Positions 7,772 through 14,908 of a stretch of DNA of 23,644 nucleotides are shown in pieces. The notes under the pieces are model-generated. The model saw only the letters and a program-made list of their open reading frames with translations. It was not told where the DNA came from and did no database searches. Source of the DNA: a virus; the IMG/VR virus record IMGVR_UViG_3300046000_005666, positions 1-23,644 of that record. One strand, 5' to 3'. A program made the position numbers and the translations under genes. Numbering within the stretch: the stretch's first letter is position 1; each line of letters begins with the position of its first letter.

Positions 7772-8239
7772 ATGCCAACCTCAGCCCAGCGCGCCGCCAG
7801 AAACATCAAGGTTCCTTACGCTGAAGCTACGTTCAGTTTGACGCTTGCGAACAACTCGTTTGCGTCACCGAGCGCGTTCACTAGCGTACAAGATAACGGC
7901 CTACAGACGCTTGGCTTCAACATCGTCAATACGTCCGGTTCGTTGACCCTTGGCGCGAAGGGCGCTTGGCTTGTAACCTCAACCGTAACTTGGGCGGCTG
8001 GCGCTGCGAGTACCTACAGAATGGTGAGTTTGATTCTAAACTTTGCTGGCGGCACTCACGGCGAAGACATAGTTCTTTCGCCGGTCACGAGCGCGTTTGA
8101 CCAGAGCACAGCGGCCACCATTCAGGTTGCTACCAACCCTGGCTATTCAGTCCTACCGCAGCTCTACCAGAACAGTGGCGCGAGCAACGCTTGTACGGGC
8201 GTCGTGCGCGCCATTCACCTGGGCGGTATTACACCATGA
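7772..8239 (+). CDS. Tail-tip beta-sandwich protein, paralogue 3
   Basis: The gene encodes 155 residues and is the only one of the three paralogues with its own ATG and ribosome binding site (AGGAGCGG at 7761-7768). It keeps 'VQDNGLQTLGFNIVNTSGSLTLGAKGAWLVTSTVTWAAG' and 'LPQLYQNSGASNACTGVVRAIHLGG', so the fold is probably the same, but it is the most diverged of the three, especially in the N-terminal 30 residues. Its ATGA stop overlap couples it to the baseplate gene. Function is as inferred for its neighbours. Confidence 0.58.
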   Translation: MPTSAQRAARNIKVPYAEATFSLTLANNSFASPSAFTSVQDNGLQTLGFNIVNTSGSLTLGAKGAWLVTSTVTWAAGAASTYRMVSLILNFAGGTHGEDIVLSPVTSAFDQSTAATIQVATNPGYSVLPQLYQNSGASNACTGVVRAIHLGGITP

Positions 8240-9483
8240 GCCTACTACTGCTCTTCTCGAGCGAATACGTTTACAGCCTCGCTACGGCTTCCATCAAAGA
8301 GACGCTCGGCCTGGGAACCGCGCGCAACGAATGGGCGTTCGTTCTAGCGACCTCAAGTGGCGCGCCATACGACGTTCTTGACCCAGCCATCTTGAGCGCT
8401 GAGTTGACGTACAGCCGCTCAGAAGCAACAACCCTCAACCTTACCCTCCAGGGGGAAGACGACCGCGCCTACAACATCATCTACCAGCTCACCCAAACCG
8501 CGCCGCGCGTCTACGCGTACCGCGACTCTGTTCTGTACTTTGCTGGCCAGGTGGTCGCCATCAAAGAATCCGCTGAGGAAGACCTGGCCATGGTCGTCAC
8601 TTGCGTTGACGCGTTGGCCACGCTTCAGCAGCGCCTAACTGACCTTGACTTTGAGGCGTACGACGAAGGCGCCAGCGACCTAATCGCGGGCACCCTAACT
8701 GATGGTCAGAACAGCCTGCTGGCTCAAGCCAACGCCACCGCGACGACTGGCCTAGTCGCTGGCACCGTTACGACTTCTATTGGCGTTGAAACCTTCTCAA
8801 CATCGCGCGACGTTTGCTACGACAAGCTACGAGAACTCTGCCAGCTTGTTACCGGACCTGACGTCAAAGTACGACCCGTTGATGGCGGCGCCACTTACGG
8901 CTACCTAGACGTCGGCAACCTTTACGTCAGTAGCGCTACGGTCGCGAGCTTCGGTTACGGCGCCGGTACACTCGGGAACCTAACGTCCTTCGAGTGGGAG
9001 GTGACGCCACCTTTGACGCGCGTCATCTGCGTCGGTACTGAAACTGAGGGCGCCAGCGTCATCGACGGGAACGTGACCACCGCTGAGGCTAAAGTTGGCG
9101 TATGGCAAGGTCAGGTCAGCAACAACGATCTCTACTTGGAGGATGATTGCGTGAACGCCGCGAACGCCGCCGTCCGCCTTGATTGGACCACGGCCGTTAC
9201 GTTCACGCCTGACCCCGCCGTGACGCCCAGGCCGCTGCGCGACTACAACGTCGGCGACCTGGTTAGCGTGCGCGCCAAGCGCGGCTCCATGCTTTACAAT
9301 GGCAACTTGCGCGTCCGCTCTATTGGCGTCACAATCGATGACAGCGGAGTTGAGGTTGCGCACCGGCTTGAGTGCGAGGCGGGCGCGCCTGGCCTTGGCC
9401 AGCAGACTGACGCTACCGGCTTGACGGTCGCTGCTACTGACGCCGCGGCCGCGGCGAACAGCTTGGCTCAAGGCTTCTCCTGA
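8236..9483 (+). CDS. Baseplate hub / Gp37-like tail protein
   Basis: The gene encodes 415 residues from ATG 8236, which overlaps the previous stop. An upstream extension to 8191 in the same frame is rejected because it would overlap 49 bases and has no ribosome binding site. Early sequence 'GAPYDVLDPAILSAELTYSRSEATTLNLTL' and the middle 'EEDLAMVVTCVDALATLQQRL' fit the siphovirus Gp37-like hub family, whose N-terminal domain matches the Tal/gp27 baseplate hub. A central domain (about 175-290) and 'PLRDYNVGDLVSVRAKRGSM' with 'VRSIGVTIDDSGVEVAHRLE' complete it. It probably forms the trimeric hub below the distal tail ring. No cell-wall hydrolase motif was seen. Confidence 0.7.
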   Translation: MSLLLLFSSEYVYSLATASIKETLGLGTARNEWAFVLATSSGAPYDVLDPAILSAELTYSRSEATTLNLTLQGEDDRAYNIIYQLTQTAPRVYAYRDSVLYFAGQVVAIKESAEEDLAMVVTCVDALATLQQRLTDLDFEAYDEGASDLIAGTLTDGQNSLLAQANATATTGLVAGTVTTSIGVETFSTSRDVCYDKLRELCQLVTGPDVKVRPVDGGATYGYLDVGNLYVSSATVASFGYGAGTLGNLTSFEWEVTPPLTRVICVGTETEGASVIDGNVTTAEAKVGVWQGQVSNNDLYLEDDCVNAANAAVRLDWTTAVTFTPDPAVTPRPLRDYNVGDLVSVRAKRGSMLYNGNLRVRSIGVTIDDSGVEVAHRLECEAGAPGLGQQTDATGLTVAATDAAAAANSLAQGFS

Positions 9484-10070
9484 TGGCTGACTTGTCTAAG
9501 CGGGGCGACTTGATTACAACCATAAAAGACGCTGACAAGCGCTTGAGGAAGATTGAGCGGCAGGTGGCGGTCCCGCGCACTACATCTTCCATTATCACAA
9601 CAGCTCAAGGTATTACAACCACCTCGTCAACCCCAACCACGGCCGTGGCTTTGGCTACTACTGACATCCTCACGGTTGTCACAACCACACAATGCATCAT
9701 TGATTTTTACTTGACGTACGATTACTCGTGGACGTGGACAGGAGTAGCAAGCGACTTTGCCCTTGCTTACATTTACTTGCGCGACAACGAAACAGGTTAC
9801 ACGTACGCGCTTGGCTCCGGCTCAACTTTGAGCGGCGGTTTAGGTTACGCGGCAAGTGGCGTCTACACCAACTCAACTTATTCGGGTACAACCTTTTCGC
9901 CGCCTAAACAAGTATCGGTGTTTCCAAGTCCGCTGTGGGCTTCTGCGAGCGGGGCGCACAAGTTTGAGCTTCGTGTCTCAATGACGGCCATCCCTGTCGG
10001 TGGGTCACCCGTGTCAACAACCTTTACCCTCAAAAATCGCGCATTTTATGCGCGCGTAACACCCTTCTAA
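9483..10070 (+). CDS. Minor tail / tail-tip protein, AT-richer
   Basis: The gene encodes 195 residues starting in a TGATG overlap with the hub gene. An N-terminal helix or short coiled coil (residues 1-30, 'LITTIKDADKRLRKIERQVAV') precedes a Thr/Ser-rich segment and then an aromatic-rich beta domain ('FYLTYDYSWTWTGVASDF', 'SPLWASASGAHKFELRV'). The N-terminal coil plus beta domain is the typical arrangement of small trimeric fibre or receptor-binding proteins that attach to the hub. The coding sequence from about 9590 is visibly richer in A and T than its neighbours, which may mark recent exchange. No family was recognised. Confidence 0.6.
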   Translation: MADLSKRGDLITTIKDADKRLRKIERQVAVPRTTSSIITTAQGITTTSSTPTTAVALATTDILTVVTTTQCIIDFYLTYDYSWTWTGVASDFALAYIYLRDNETGYTYALGSGSTLSGGLGYAASGVYTNSTYSGTTFSPPKQVSVFPSPLWASASGAHKFELRVSMTAIPVGGSPVSTTFTLKNRAFYARVTPF

Positions 10071-10086
10071 CCATCAGAAAGCTACC

Positions 10087-10308
10087 ATGACTGACCGCCG
10101 AGATCAACCATCAACCGACGTGCTCGCCGCCAAGCTCGTGCACATCAACACTGCCGTCGACAAGGTTCTCGAGCAGACGATCCTCACGAATGGCCGCGTT
10201 GACCGCTTGGAGTCTTGGCGCGACCGCATGACGGGCGCCTGGCTAGTCGTTACGTTTCTTTCGCCGGTTGTCGCTGGCCTCATCGTTGGACTGGTATTGG
10301 GTCGCTGA
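10087..10308 (+). CDS. XhlA-like membrane protein / putative holin
   Basis: The gene encodes 73 residues with a soluble, partly coiled-coil N-terminus ('LVHINTAVDKVLEQTILTNG', 'VDRLESWRDRM') and one predicted transmembrane segment at about residues 50-72. This single-span, N-terminal-helix arrangement matches the XhlA/haemolysin-type membrane proteins found in phage lysis cassettes. It stands directly before the two peptidoglycan hydrolases. The ribosome binding site is weak (AGAAAG near 10077). It may act as a holin or holin partner of the small protein at 11562. Confidence 0.55.
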   Translation: MTDRRDQPSTDVLAAKLVHINTAVDKVLEQTILTNGRVDRLESWRDRMTGAWLVVTFLSPVVAGLIVGLVLGR

Positions 10309-10309
10309 C

Positions 10310-10780
10310 ATGGCCGCTATCCGTAACGGCCAACTACCCGCCTCAGCGCTCAGCAACATTCCTGGCGGCCGCCTCCGTAATGATGGCGCCGCCCGCAGCT
10401 GGCTGGCCATGCGCCAGCTTATAGGGCGCCGCTCTAACATCTGGCTCAGCCCTACTGGACCGAACTCATCTTACCGTAGCCTTGAGGTTCAAAAGCGGTT
10501 CTATTCCGCCTACTTGAACGGCACCGGCAACCTGGCCGCCAAGCCAGGCACCAGTAATCACGGCCTTGGCCACGCGGTTGACCTCCCGACCACCGCCATG
10601 CAAGCCCAGGTACGCCGCTACGGCCACCTCTTTGGCTGGGGGATAGCGGGCGGCAAGCTCGGCTCTGACGCGCCATCTGAGCCGTGGCACGCCACGTATT
10701 ATCAGCACCGCGCGTCCAAGGCGCGCGTCGCCCTTTGGTATGGCCGCTACGTCATCTCTAAGAGGAGGAAGAAGCGATGA
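10310..10780 (+). CDS. M15 family D-alanyl-D-alanine peptidase (endolysin)
   Basis: The gene encodes 156 residues from ATG 10310, two bases after the previous stop; a longer frame from 10268 would overlap the membrane protein and is rejected. The M15 zinc signature is complete: 'SSYRS' at 53-57, 'SNHGLGHAVD' with His84 and Asp91, and 'EPWH' with Glu124 and His127. His84, Asp91 and His127 should bind zinc and Glu124 should act as base. The enzyme would cut peptide cross-links or D-Ala termini in peptidoglycan. The C-terminus is strongly basic (KRRKKR). No signal peptide is present, so release needs the holin. Confidence 0.85.
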   Translation: MAAIRNGQLPASALSNIPGGRLRNDGAARSWLAMRQLIGRRSNIWLSPTGPNSSYRSLEVQKRFYSAYLNGTGNLAAKPGTSNHGLGHAVDLPTTAMQAQVRRYGHLFGWGIAGGKLGSDAPSEPWHATYYQHRASKARVALWYGRYVISKRRKKR

Positions 10781-11547
10781 ACAAAGTCAACCGCGCCCTC
10801 TGGCGCCGCCGCCTGAGCTACCGGCTCAAGCGCGCCTCGTACTGGCGCTCAAGGGGCAACATGCCAAAGGTGAACCACTGGATTGCCTTGTCACGCCAAG
10901 CCAAGGAGAAGCTCGGCATGGTCACGTTGGCGCCAGCCCGCGGTATTGACGTGTCATCGTACAACGGCTCGGTCAACTGGAAGGCGGCCAAGGCGGGCGG
11001 CATCAAGTTTGCGTTCTGTAAGGTCAGTGAGGGCGCCGACTGGGCTGACCCAACCTGGACAACGGAGCGCGTCAAGGCCATGCGCGCCGCGGGCGTCAAG
11101 GTGGGCGTCTACCACTTCCTCCGGCCGCGCCTGGGACGCACTGGCGCTGATGAGATGGCGTTCTTTATGAAGCGCGCTCGAGCCGCTGGCTGGGGCAAGC
11201 CTGGCGACCTAAGACCCGTCATTGACTTTGAGGACACAACCACTGCGACCAGCATGACGATTGAGTACCTGGCGAGCGCGGTTCGTTACCTCAAGAAGGA
11301 GACCGGCAAGGCGCCAATCATCTACACCGGAGGTCCATTCTGGGACAAGGCAACGGGGCGCCTGAGCTACAACTTTGAGTGCCCGCTTTGGCTGGCGGCA
11401 TACGTCAAGAACCCTGACGCTTACCTACCGGCCGCCTGGAAAAAGGACGGCTACTCAATCTGGCAGAACACCGATAAGGGCGCCGTACCTGGCGTCCCTG
11501 GCGACAACGTCGACCAGAACATTGCTAAGCGGCTTCCGCTGCTCTAA
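10777..11547 (+). CDS. GH25 family muramidase (endolysin)
   Basis: The gene encodes 256 residues from ATG 10777, overlapping the previous stop. It has the GH25 signature: 'RGIDVSSYNG' with Asp58, 'FAFCKVSEG', 'GVYHFLRP', and the catalytic 'VIDFED' with Asp150 and Glu152, then 'APIIYTGGPFW' and the closing 'YSIWQNTD'. It would hydrolyse the beta-1,4 bond between N-acetylmuramic acid and N-acetylglucosamine. The first 50 residues form an unusual, very basic extension (RRRLSYRLKRASYWRSRG) with no signal peptide, which may bind the wall or membrane. Together with the M15 peptidase it forms a two-activity lysis system. Confidence 0.9.
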   Translation: MNKVNRALWRRRLSYRLKRASYWRSRGNMPKVNHWIALSRQAKEKLGMVTLAPARGIDVSSYNGSVNWKAAKAGGIKFAFCKVSEGADWADPTWTTERVKAMRAAGVKVGVYHFLRPRLGRTGADEMAFFMKRARAAGWGKPGDLRPVIDFEDTTTATSMTIEYLASAVRYLKKETGKAPIIYTGGPFWDKATGRLSYNFECPLWLAAYVKNPDAYLPAAWKKDGYSIWQNTDKGAVPGVPGDNVDQNIAKRLPLL

Positions 11548-11561
11548 CTGGAGGTAACGGC

Positions 11562-11720
11562 ATGGTGAACAAGAAGGTTCAAGCAGCAGGCGCCGCGGGC
11601 GCCCTGACCGTCATCGTAGTTTGGGCGGCCAACTCAGCGGGCGTTGACGTTCCGCCGGAGGTGGCCTCGGCCTTTACGACGTTGATGGCGTTCCTGGCGG
11701 GCTACATCAAAACCGCGTGA
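11562..11720 (+). CDS. Small holin-like membrane protein
   Basis: This 52-residue gene is short but well supported by a GGAGG ribosome binding site at 11550-11554 and a GTGA overlap with the next gene. It has a hydrophobic segment 'AAGALTVIVVWAA' (about 11-23), a turn 'SAGVDVPPEVA' (25-35), and a second hydrophobic helix 'FTTLMAFLAGYI' (38-49). The 'G V D V P P E V A' turn between two hydrophobic helices recurs in small holins of actinophages, which supports both the function and the host guess. It would make lesions in the cytoplasmic membrane and let the endolysins through. Confidence 0.7.
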   Translation: MVNKKVQAAGAAGALTVIVVWAANSAGVDVPPEVASAFTTLMAFLAGYIKTA

Positions 11721-12934
11721 CCCCAGACGCCACAACTGAGGAAGGGCTGCGCGAGTTATTCCTTCAGCATGGTAGCTGGAAGAAGGTCGCGGCTTCGCTC
11801 GGCCTGGGCGCCACGACCATCCGGTCGCGGGCGAACAAGTTTAGCGGCCTTGACATCACGCAGCTCAGGCAAGAATACCTTGATGGCCTACGCGCCATTA
11901 CATCAGACGACCCAGCGGAATGGGGAGACATTCAGGAGCTACTTCGCTCCCGGAATCTCAACCCTGACGACTGGGTCGTTGTGCGTTGTCGGGTGAACCA
12001 GTGGGCGGATTACCAGCAGCTCCGCGTTGACTTGGAACCAACCGCCGGAATGGTTGTACCCGCCCGCGTTGAGGGCTGGCTGGCGCCGCCCGCCAGGCCA
12101 CGCCAGCGCGCCCAGGGGGAGCCAGAGCTGGTAGCGTTCTTTGGCGACCATCACGTGCCATTCCATGACAAAGATCTTCACGGCGCCGTCCTTGCCTGGC
12201 TGGCCGAGCACAAGCCTGACCGCGCCATCATTCTTGGCGACCTACTTGACTTTGACGCCGTGTCCCGCCACCGTAAGACGCCGGAGTGGAGCAGCACGCT
12301 TCAGGACACGATTGACCAAGGCTACGGCCTGTTGCGGTCGTACATTGAGGCCAGCCCGAACACCGCCTGGTCAATGCTTGACGGCAACCACGAAGACCGC
12401 CTCCGCAAGGCCGTCCTAGATTACTTGTTCGCCACTTACGGCCTACGCCGCGCCCAGCCCGACGCCAACGACCGACCCGTCCTCTCAGTACCGTTCTTGT
12501 TGCGGCTTGACGAGCTGGGAATCGACTGGGTCGAGGGCGACAGCGGCTCATACGAATCTGGCCAGGTGAACGTCACAAGTGAGCTGGCCGCCCGCCACGG
12601 ATGGATCGCCACGAAGGGTAGCGGCGCCAGCGCGCTCAAGACGATTGACCACTTGCGGTACAGCGTCATCGTCGGGCATACGCACCGGCAGTCCATAGTG
12701 TTCCACACCGCGCACTCGATTGACGGCGACCCTAGGACGCTGCTCGGTTGCGAGGCTGGCACCTTGGCCACGGTGCGCGGCGGCTTGTCTTACACCCAGG
12801 CGCCCGACTGGCAGGCGGGCTTCGCGACGGCTACAATCTGGCCAGGCGGTCAGTTCAACGTCCAGCTCGCGCAGTGGGTAGACAGCATGCTTCTTTGGCG
12901 CGACTGGAGTTACCAATCAGAGGGGGCAGTATGA
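11717..12934 (+). CDS. Metallophosphoesterase with N-terminal helix-turn-helix
   Basis: The gene encodes 405 residues from GTG 11717, overlapping the holin stop as GTGA. Residues about 8-45 look like a helix-turn-helix ('GSWKKVAASLGLGATTIRSR'). From about 140 the calcineurin-like phosphoesterase motifs appear in order: 'GDHHVPFHD' (Asp144, His146), 'GDLLDFD' (Asp175), 'GNHEDR' (Asn224, His225) and 'GHTHR' (His321, His323). These bind two metal ions in the family. The substrate is unknown; phage members may act on nucleic acids, nucleotides or small phosphoesters. The DNA-binding-like N-terminus suggests a nucleic acid target, which is inference. The position after the lysis genes says little. 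Confidence 0.8.
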   Translation: MTPDATTEEGLRELFLQHGSWKKVAASLGLGATTIRSRANKFSGLDITQLRQEYLDGLRAITSDDPAEWGDIQELLRSRNLNPDDWVVVRCRVNQWADYQQLRVDLEPTAGMVVPARVEGWLAPPARPRQRAQGEPELVAFFGDHHVPFHDKDLHGAVLAWLAEHKPDRAIILGDLLDFDAVSRHRKTPEWSSTLQDTIDQGYGLLRSYIEASPNTAWSMLDGNHEDRLRKAVLDYLFATYGLRRAQPDANDRPVLSVPFLLRLDELGIDWVEGDSGSYESGQVNVTSELAARHGWIATKGSGASALKTIDHLRYSVIVGHTHRQSIVFHTAHSIDGDPRTLLGCEAGTLATVRGGLSYTQAPDWQAGFATATIWPGGQFNVQLAQWVDSMLLWRDWSYQSEGAV

Positions 12935-13266
12935 CCGACATGGAACGGGATAAGGAGTTTGAGGCGCAGTGCCTCAGGGAGGCTGGCGCGACCCTAGGAA
13001 TGGAGCAGGCGGCGGAGGCGCTTCATGCCTTGGCTGACCGGCGCTGCGAACCTGGCGGAGTGCGGCTCCCGCCTGGGCGCGACTTGATTGAGGAGTGGAT
13101 TGAGGAAGCCGCTGATGGCGTCGGCAACTACGGCACGTGGGAGTTGCGCCGCTTGATGCTCGCCAACGATGAGCGCGGCGACCGCGTCGCACTGGTTTGG
13201 GAGGCCATGCGACACGGCATCTTGATGTACGCCGCGCTGGCCAAGGCGCGCGCCCTGGGCGACTAA
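12931..13266 (+). CDS. Hypothetical protein, 111 aa
   Basis: The start is ATG 12931, overlapping the phosphoesterase stop with AGAGGGGG just upstream; an in-frame extension to 12748 would lie inside the phosphoesterase and is rejected. The protein is largely helical and acidic ('ERDKEFEAQCLREAGATLG', 'DLIEEWIEEAADGVGNYGTW', 'ALVWEAMRHGILMYAAL'). The 'L I . E . I E E . A D . . N Y' segment resembles small phage proteins of the MazG-like or dATP/dGTP pyrophosphohydrolase type only faintly. I do not assign a function. It is the last gene before the terminator at 13301. Confidence 0.65.
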   Translation: MTDMERDKEFEAQCLREAGATLGMEQAAEALHALADRRCEPGGVRLPPGRDLIEEWIEEAADGVGNYGTWELRRLMLANDERGDRVALVWEAMRHGILMYAALAKARALGD

Positions 13267-13300
13267 ACTCAACCCGCGTTCAGCGCTACATTCTGCCGTT

Positions 13301-13337
13301 TGCCCCGCCTGGTTCACGCTTGGCGGGGCATTCTTTA
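13301..13337 (+). terminator. Intrinsic terminator
   Basis: The arms TGCCCCGCC (13301-13309) and GGCGGGGCA (13322-13330) pair perfectly over 9 bp with a 12-base loop, followed by a T-rich stretch (TTCTTTAT). It ends the late (tail-lysis) transcript just before the early-type promoter at 13390. Confidence 0.85.
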
Positions 13338-13389
13338 TGCTCTAAAACCCTTATAGAATAAGGCTCAGAAAAAAACTTTGGTTTCGCCC

Positions 13390-13417
13390 TTGTGTTCTGC
13401 TTGAACTTGTGTATTAT
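13390..13417 (+). promoter_or_regulatory. Promoter P1, sigma70-like
   Basis: The -35-like TTGTGT (13390-13395) and -10-like TATTAT (13412-13417) are 16 bases apart and lie 31 bases before the start at 13449, directly downstream of a terminator. The core is nearly identical to P2 at 14909-14936: CGCCCTTGTGTT and ACTTGTGTAT are shared exactly with the same spacing. The duplication supports a functional promoter or an activator site. Confidence 0.7.
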
Positions 13418-13427
13418 AAAGGTTAGA

Positions 13428-13448
13428 AACCAACCAAAGGAAGCCACG
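13428..13448 (+). repeat. Leader element copy A (ACCA repeat plus ribosome binding site)
   Basis: AACCAACCAA is followed by AGGAAGCCACG and the ATG of the next gene. It is one of five copies of a leader in which ACCA repeats precede GGA(GG)AAGCCA. The GGAAG part serves as ribosome binding site; the role of the ACCA part is unknown. It could be an unstructured translation enhancer or a binding site for a regulator. Confidence 0.7.
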
Positions 13449-13763
13449 ATGACCAACTCAACCGCCACGAAGACCAACTCAAAGACAACGAAGTTTGAGG
13501 TTGGCAAGAAGTACAGCGCCTACGACACCGGCTGCGGCTCTTACCTCTACGTCTTTGTCGTAACCGACCGCACTGACGACAGCATCACGATTGAAGTCGC
13601 TGACGAGTCGCAGATGCTCAAGGATCAGAAGACAGCCCACGGCACGAGCTACGTCTGGACGAACACCATCGCCGTCGAGGTTCGCAAGACCGGCAACTTT
13701 GAAACCGCCCGCCCGTACCACAACCTTACGGCACCGCTGGCCGCCAACCGTTTCTACCGCTAA
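13449..13763 (+). CDS. Hypothetical protein, 104 aa, first gene behind promoter P1
   Basis: ATG 13449 is chosen over the in-frame upstream ATG 13392 because the latter lies inside the promoter and the former follows AGGAAG. The N-terminus is Thr/Asn/Lys-rich (TNSTATKTNSKTTKFEVG) and the rest is beta-rich ('SAYDTGCGSYLYVFVVTDRTDDSITIEV', 'YVWTNTIAVEVRKTGNFETA'). This resembles small single-domain phage proteins of unknown function. Position as first gene of a strong-looking promoter suggests early, abundant expression, possibly in host takeover, which is inference. Confidence 0.7.
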   Translation: MTNSTATKTNSKTTKFEVGKKYSAYDTGCGSYLYVFVVTDRTDDSITIEVADESQMLKDQKTAHGTSYVWTNTIAVEVRKTGNFETARPYHNLTAPLAANRFYR

Positions 13764-13792
13764 CCAACCAACCAACCCAGGAGGAAGCCACC
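13762..13792 (+). repeat. Leader element copy B
   Basis: AACCAACCAACCAACCC followed by AGGAGGAAGCCACC and the ATG at 13793. It is the longest ACCA run together with copy C and the strongest ribosome binding site of the set. It fills the whole gap between two small genes. Confidence 0.75.
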
Positions 13793-14014
13793 ATGCACGC
13801 TCGTTTTCAAGTTACCAAGTTCAACCCAAACGCACCTGAAGAATGCGACGCCGTAGAGGACGTTCACGTCAACGACATCAAGGGCGTTACTAAGAGCGAA
13901 GTAGCAGCTGCCAAGGCTGAGGCTCGTGACGGTGCGTGCGCTGAGGTGGTAGCCGCTGACGGCGCCATTTATCAGATCACCAGCGTTGATGCAGACGGCT
14001 ACCAAGTCAACTAA
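13793..14014 (+). CDS. Hypothetical protein, 73 aa
   Basis: The start is fixed by AGGAGGAAGCC directly upstream. The sequence has an N-terminal strand 'HARFQVTKFN', an acidic part 'EECDAVEDVHVNDIKG', a helix 'SEVAAAKAEARDGACAEVV' and a final strand pair 'GAIYQITSVDADGYQV'. No family was recognised. Small size, position behind promoter P1 and the repeated leader put it with the 13449 and 14043 genes in one early module. Confidence 0.68.
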   Translation: MHARFQVTKFNPNAPEECDAVEDVHVNDIKGVTKSEVAAAKAEARDGACAEVVAADGAIYQITSVDADGYQVN

Positions 14015-14042
14015 CCAACCAACCAACCGAAAGGAAGCCACC
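14013..14042 (+). repeat. Leader element copy C
   Basis: AACCAACCAACCAACC followed by GAAAGGAAGCCACC and the ATG at 14043. It is almost identical to copy B apart from the centre, and again occupies the entire intergenic gap. Confidence 0.75.
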
Positions 14043-14249
14043 ATGACCAAGTTCGAGTTCGATACCACGGAATACGAATGGAGCCACGGGCGCAAGCCAC
14101 GCGGCCGCGGCAGCTGGGCGTTCTTCGCCCAGGGCGCCGACACGTCCAACGCTGAGGCCGCCGTCTGGGCGCCCGTCGGCACCTGGTCAGAGGCGCGCCG
14201 CTGGGTGCGCGCCAACTGCGAGGCGGGCGTCTGGCGCGCCGGTACTTGA
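14043..14249 (+). CDS. Hypothetical protein, 68 aa
   Basis: ATG 14043 follows AAGGAAG; an in-frame start at 13986 lies in the upstream gene and is rejected. The sequence 'GRKPRGRGSWAFFAQG' and 'VWAPVGTWSEARRWVRANCEAGVW' contains the 'G.P.G.G.W.F' and 'A...A' pattern seen in small proteins of unknown function in actinophages and some plasmids. Trp and Arg content is high, which would fit a nucleic acid or partner-protein contact, but no function can be assigned. The TGA overlaps the next start. Confidence 0.66.
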   Translation: MTKFEFDTTEYEWSHGRKPRGRGSWAFFAQGADTSNAEAAVWAPVGTWSEARRWVRANCEAGVWRAGT

Positions 14250-14563
14250 TGATGGCGTTCATCCACTCGACGCTCTACGACCGCGCCCGTGATCAGCAGC
14301 GCCGCGAGTGGCGCGCGCTACGTGACCAAGCGACCCTCCGAGCTGACGCCTACTTGACGGTAGCGGCGGCTTGGCGGGTCGCAGTGGTTTGCCTTGACGC
14401 GGGCGACACGGACACGGCGCTCACGCTGGCAGAGGGCGCCCGCTCGCTAGAAGTGTTCGCTAATGGCGTGGACGCCAAGGCCGGATTGCTCTACGGCGCC
14501 AGCGACCTCAAGCGCGCCGCTGAGCGGCTTGAGCGCTCACTAGATGGTTGCGGCCATGAGTGA
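14249..14563 (+). CDS. Hypothetical helical protein, 104 aa
   Basis: The start is taken as ATG 14249 in the TGATGATGG overlap; ATG 14252 is equally possible. The protein is almost all helix and rich in Ala, Arg and Leu ('DRARDQQRREWRALRDQATL', 'AYLTVAAAWRVAVVCLDAGD', 'ALTLAEGARSLEVFA'). The 'AWR.AV..L..GD...AL..AE.A' part looks like a TPR-type helical hairpin, but a single hairpin is weak evidence. The function is unknown. Confidence 0.55.
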   Translation: MMAFIHSTLYDRARDQQRREWRALRDQATLRADAYLTVAAAWRVAVVCLDAGDTDTALTLAEGARSLEVFANGVDAKAGLLYGASDLKRAAERLERSLDGCGHE

Positions 14564-14897
14564 CCCTGTCGCCAGCCACATTGCCGGCAGCCTTGAGAAG
14601 GTTTGGGAGGCGGGCGTCTCGGCCATGATTACCGCCAACGTCACGGCCGCCAGGTTCCAAGCCTGGGCGGACGCTGAAGACGAAGCTGACGAATACCAGA
14701 AGGCGGCTGAGCATTACTACCGTACTTTCAGCGCCCTCGCTGATGGCTTCGCTGGACCTCTGATCAAGCGTTACGAGCCAGCGGGCGCCGCCGCCATTCT
14801 GCGCCAGGCCGCCGCCGTCATGGACGACCTTTACACCTCAGAGCCAGCGCGGGAAGCGCTCGCGGAACGCGCCCAGGCGCGCCAGCGGCGCCGGTAA
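14556..14897 (+). CDS. Hypothetical helical protein, 113 aa
   Basis: ATG 14556 overlaps the previous stop by 8 bases and is preferred; ATG 14544 in the same frame is the alternative. The product is helical and acidic in the middle ('WADAEDEADEYQKAAEHYYR') and ends in a basic tail (AERAQARQRRR). It resembles its upstream neighbour in composition, not in sequence. No family was recognised. It is the last gene before promoter P2. Confidence 0.55.
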   Translation: MSDPVASHIAGSLEKVWEAGVSAMITANVTAARFQAWADAEDEADEYQKAAEHYYRTFSALADGFAGPLIKRYEPAGAAAILRQAAAVMDDLYTSEPAREALAERAQARQRRR

Positions 14898-14908
14898 GGT
14901 GGCCGCCC

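Noticed and set aside
8191-8235. N-terminal extension of the baseplate hub to 8191
   Set aside because: It would overlap the preceding paralogue gene by 49 bases with no ribosome binding site; ATG 8236 overlaps the stop by 4 bases.
12748-12930. N-terminal extension of the 111-residue protein to 12748
   Set aside because: It runs inside the phosphoesterase gene and has no start signal; ATG 12931 follows AGAGGGGG.
13762-14042. ACCA repeats as a CRISPR or origin iteron array
   Set aside because: The copies are each placed before a start codon with a ribosome binding site, have no spacers of constant length and no cas genes, so they are leader elements.
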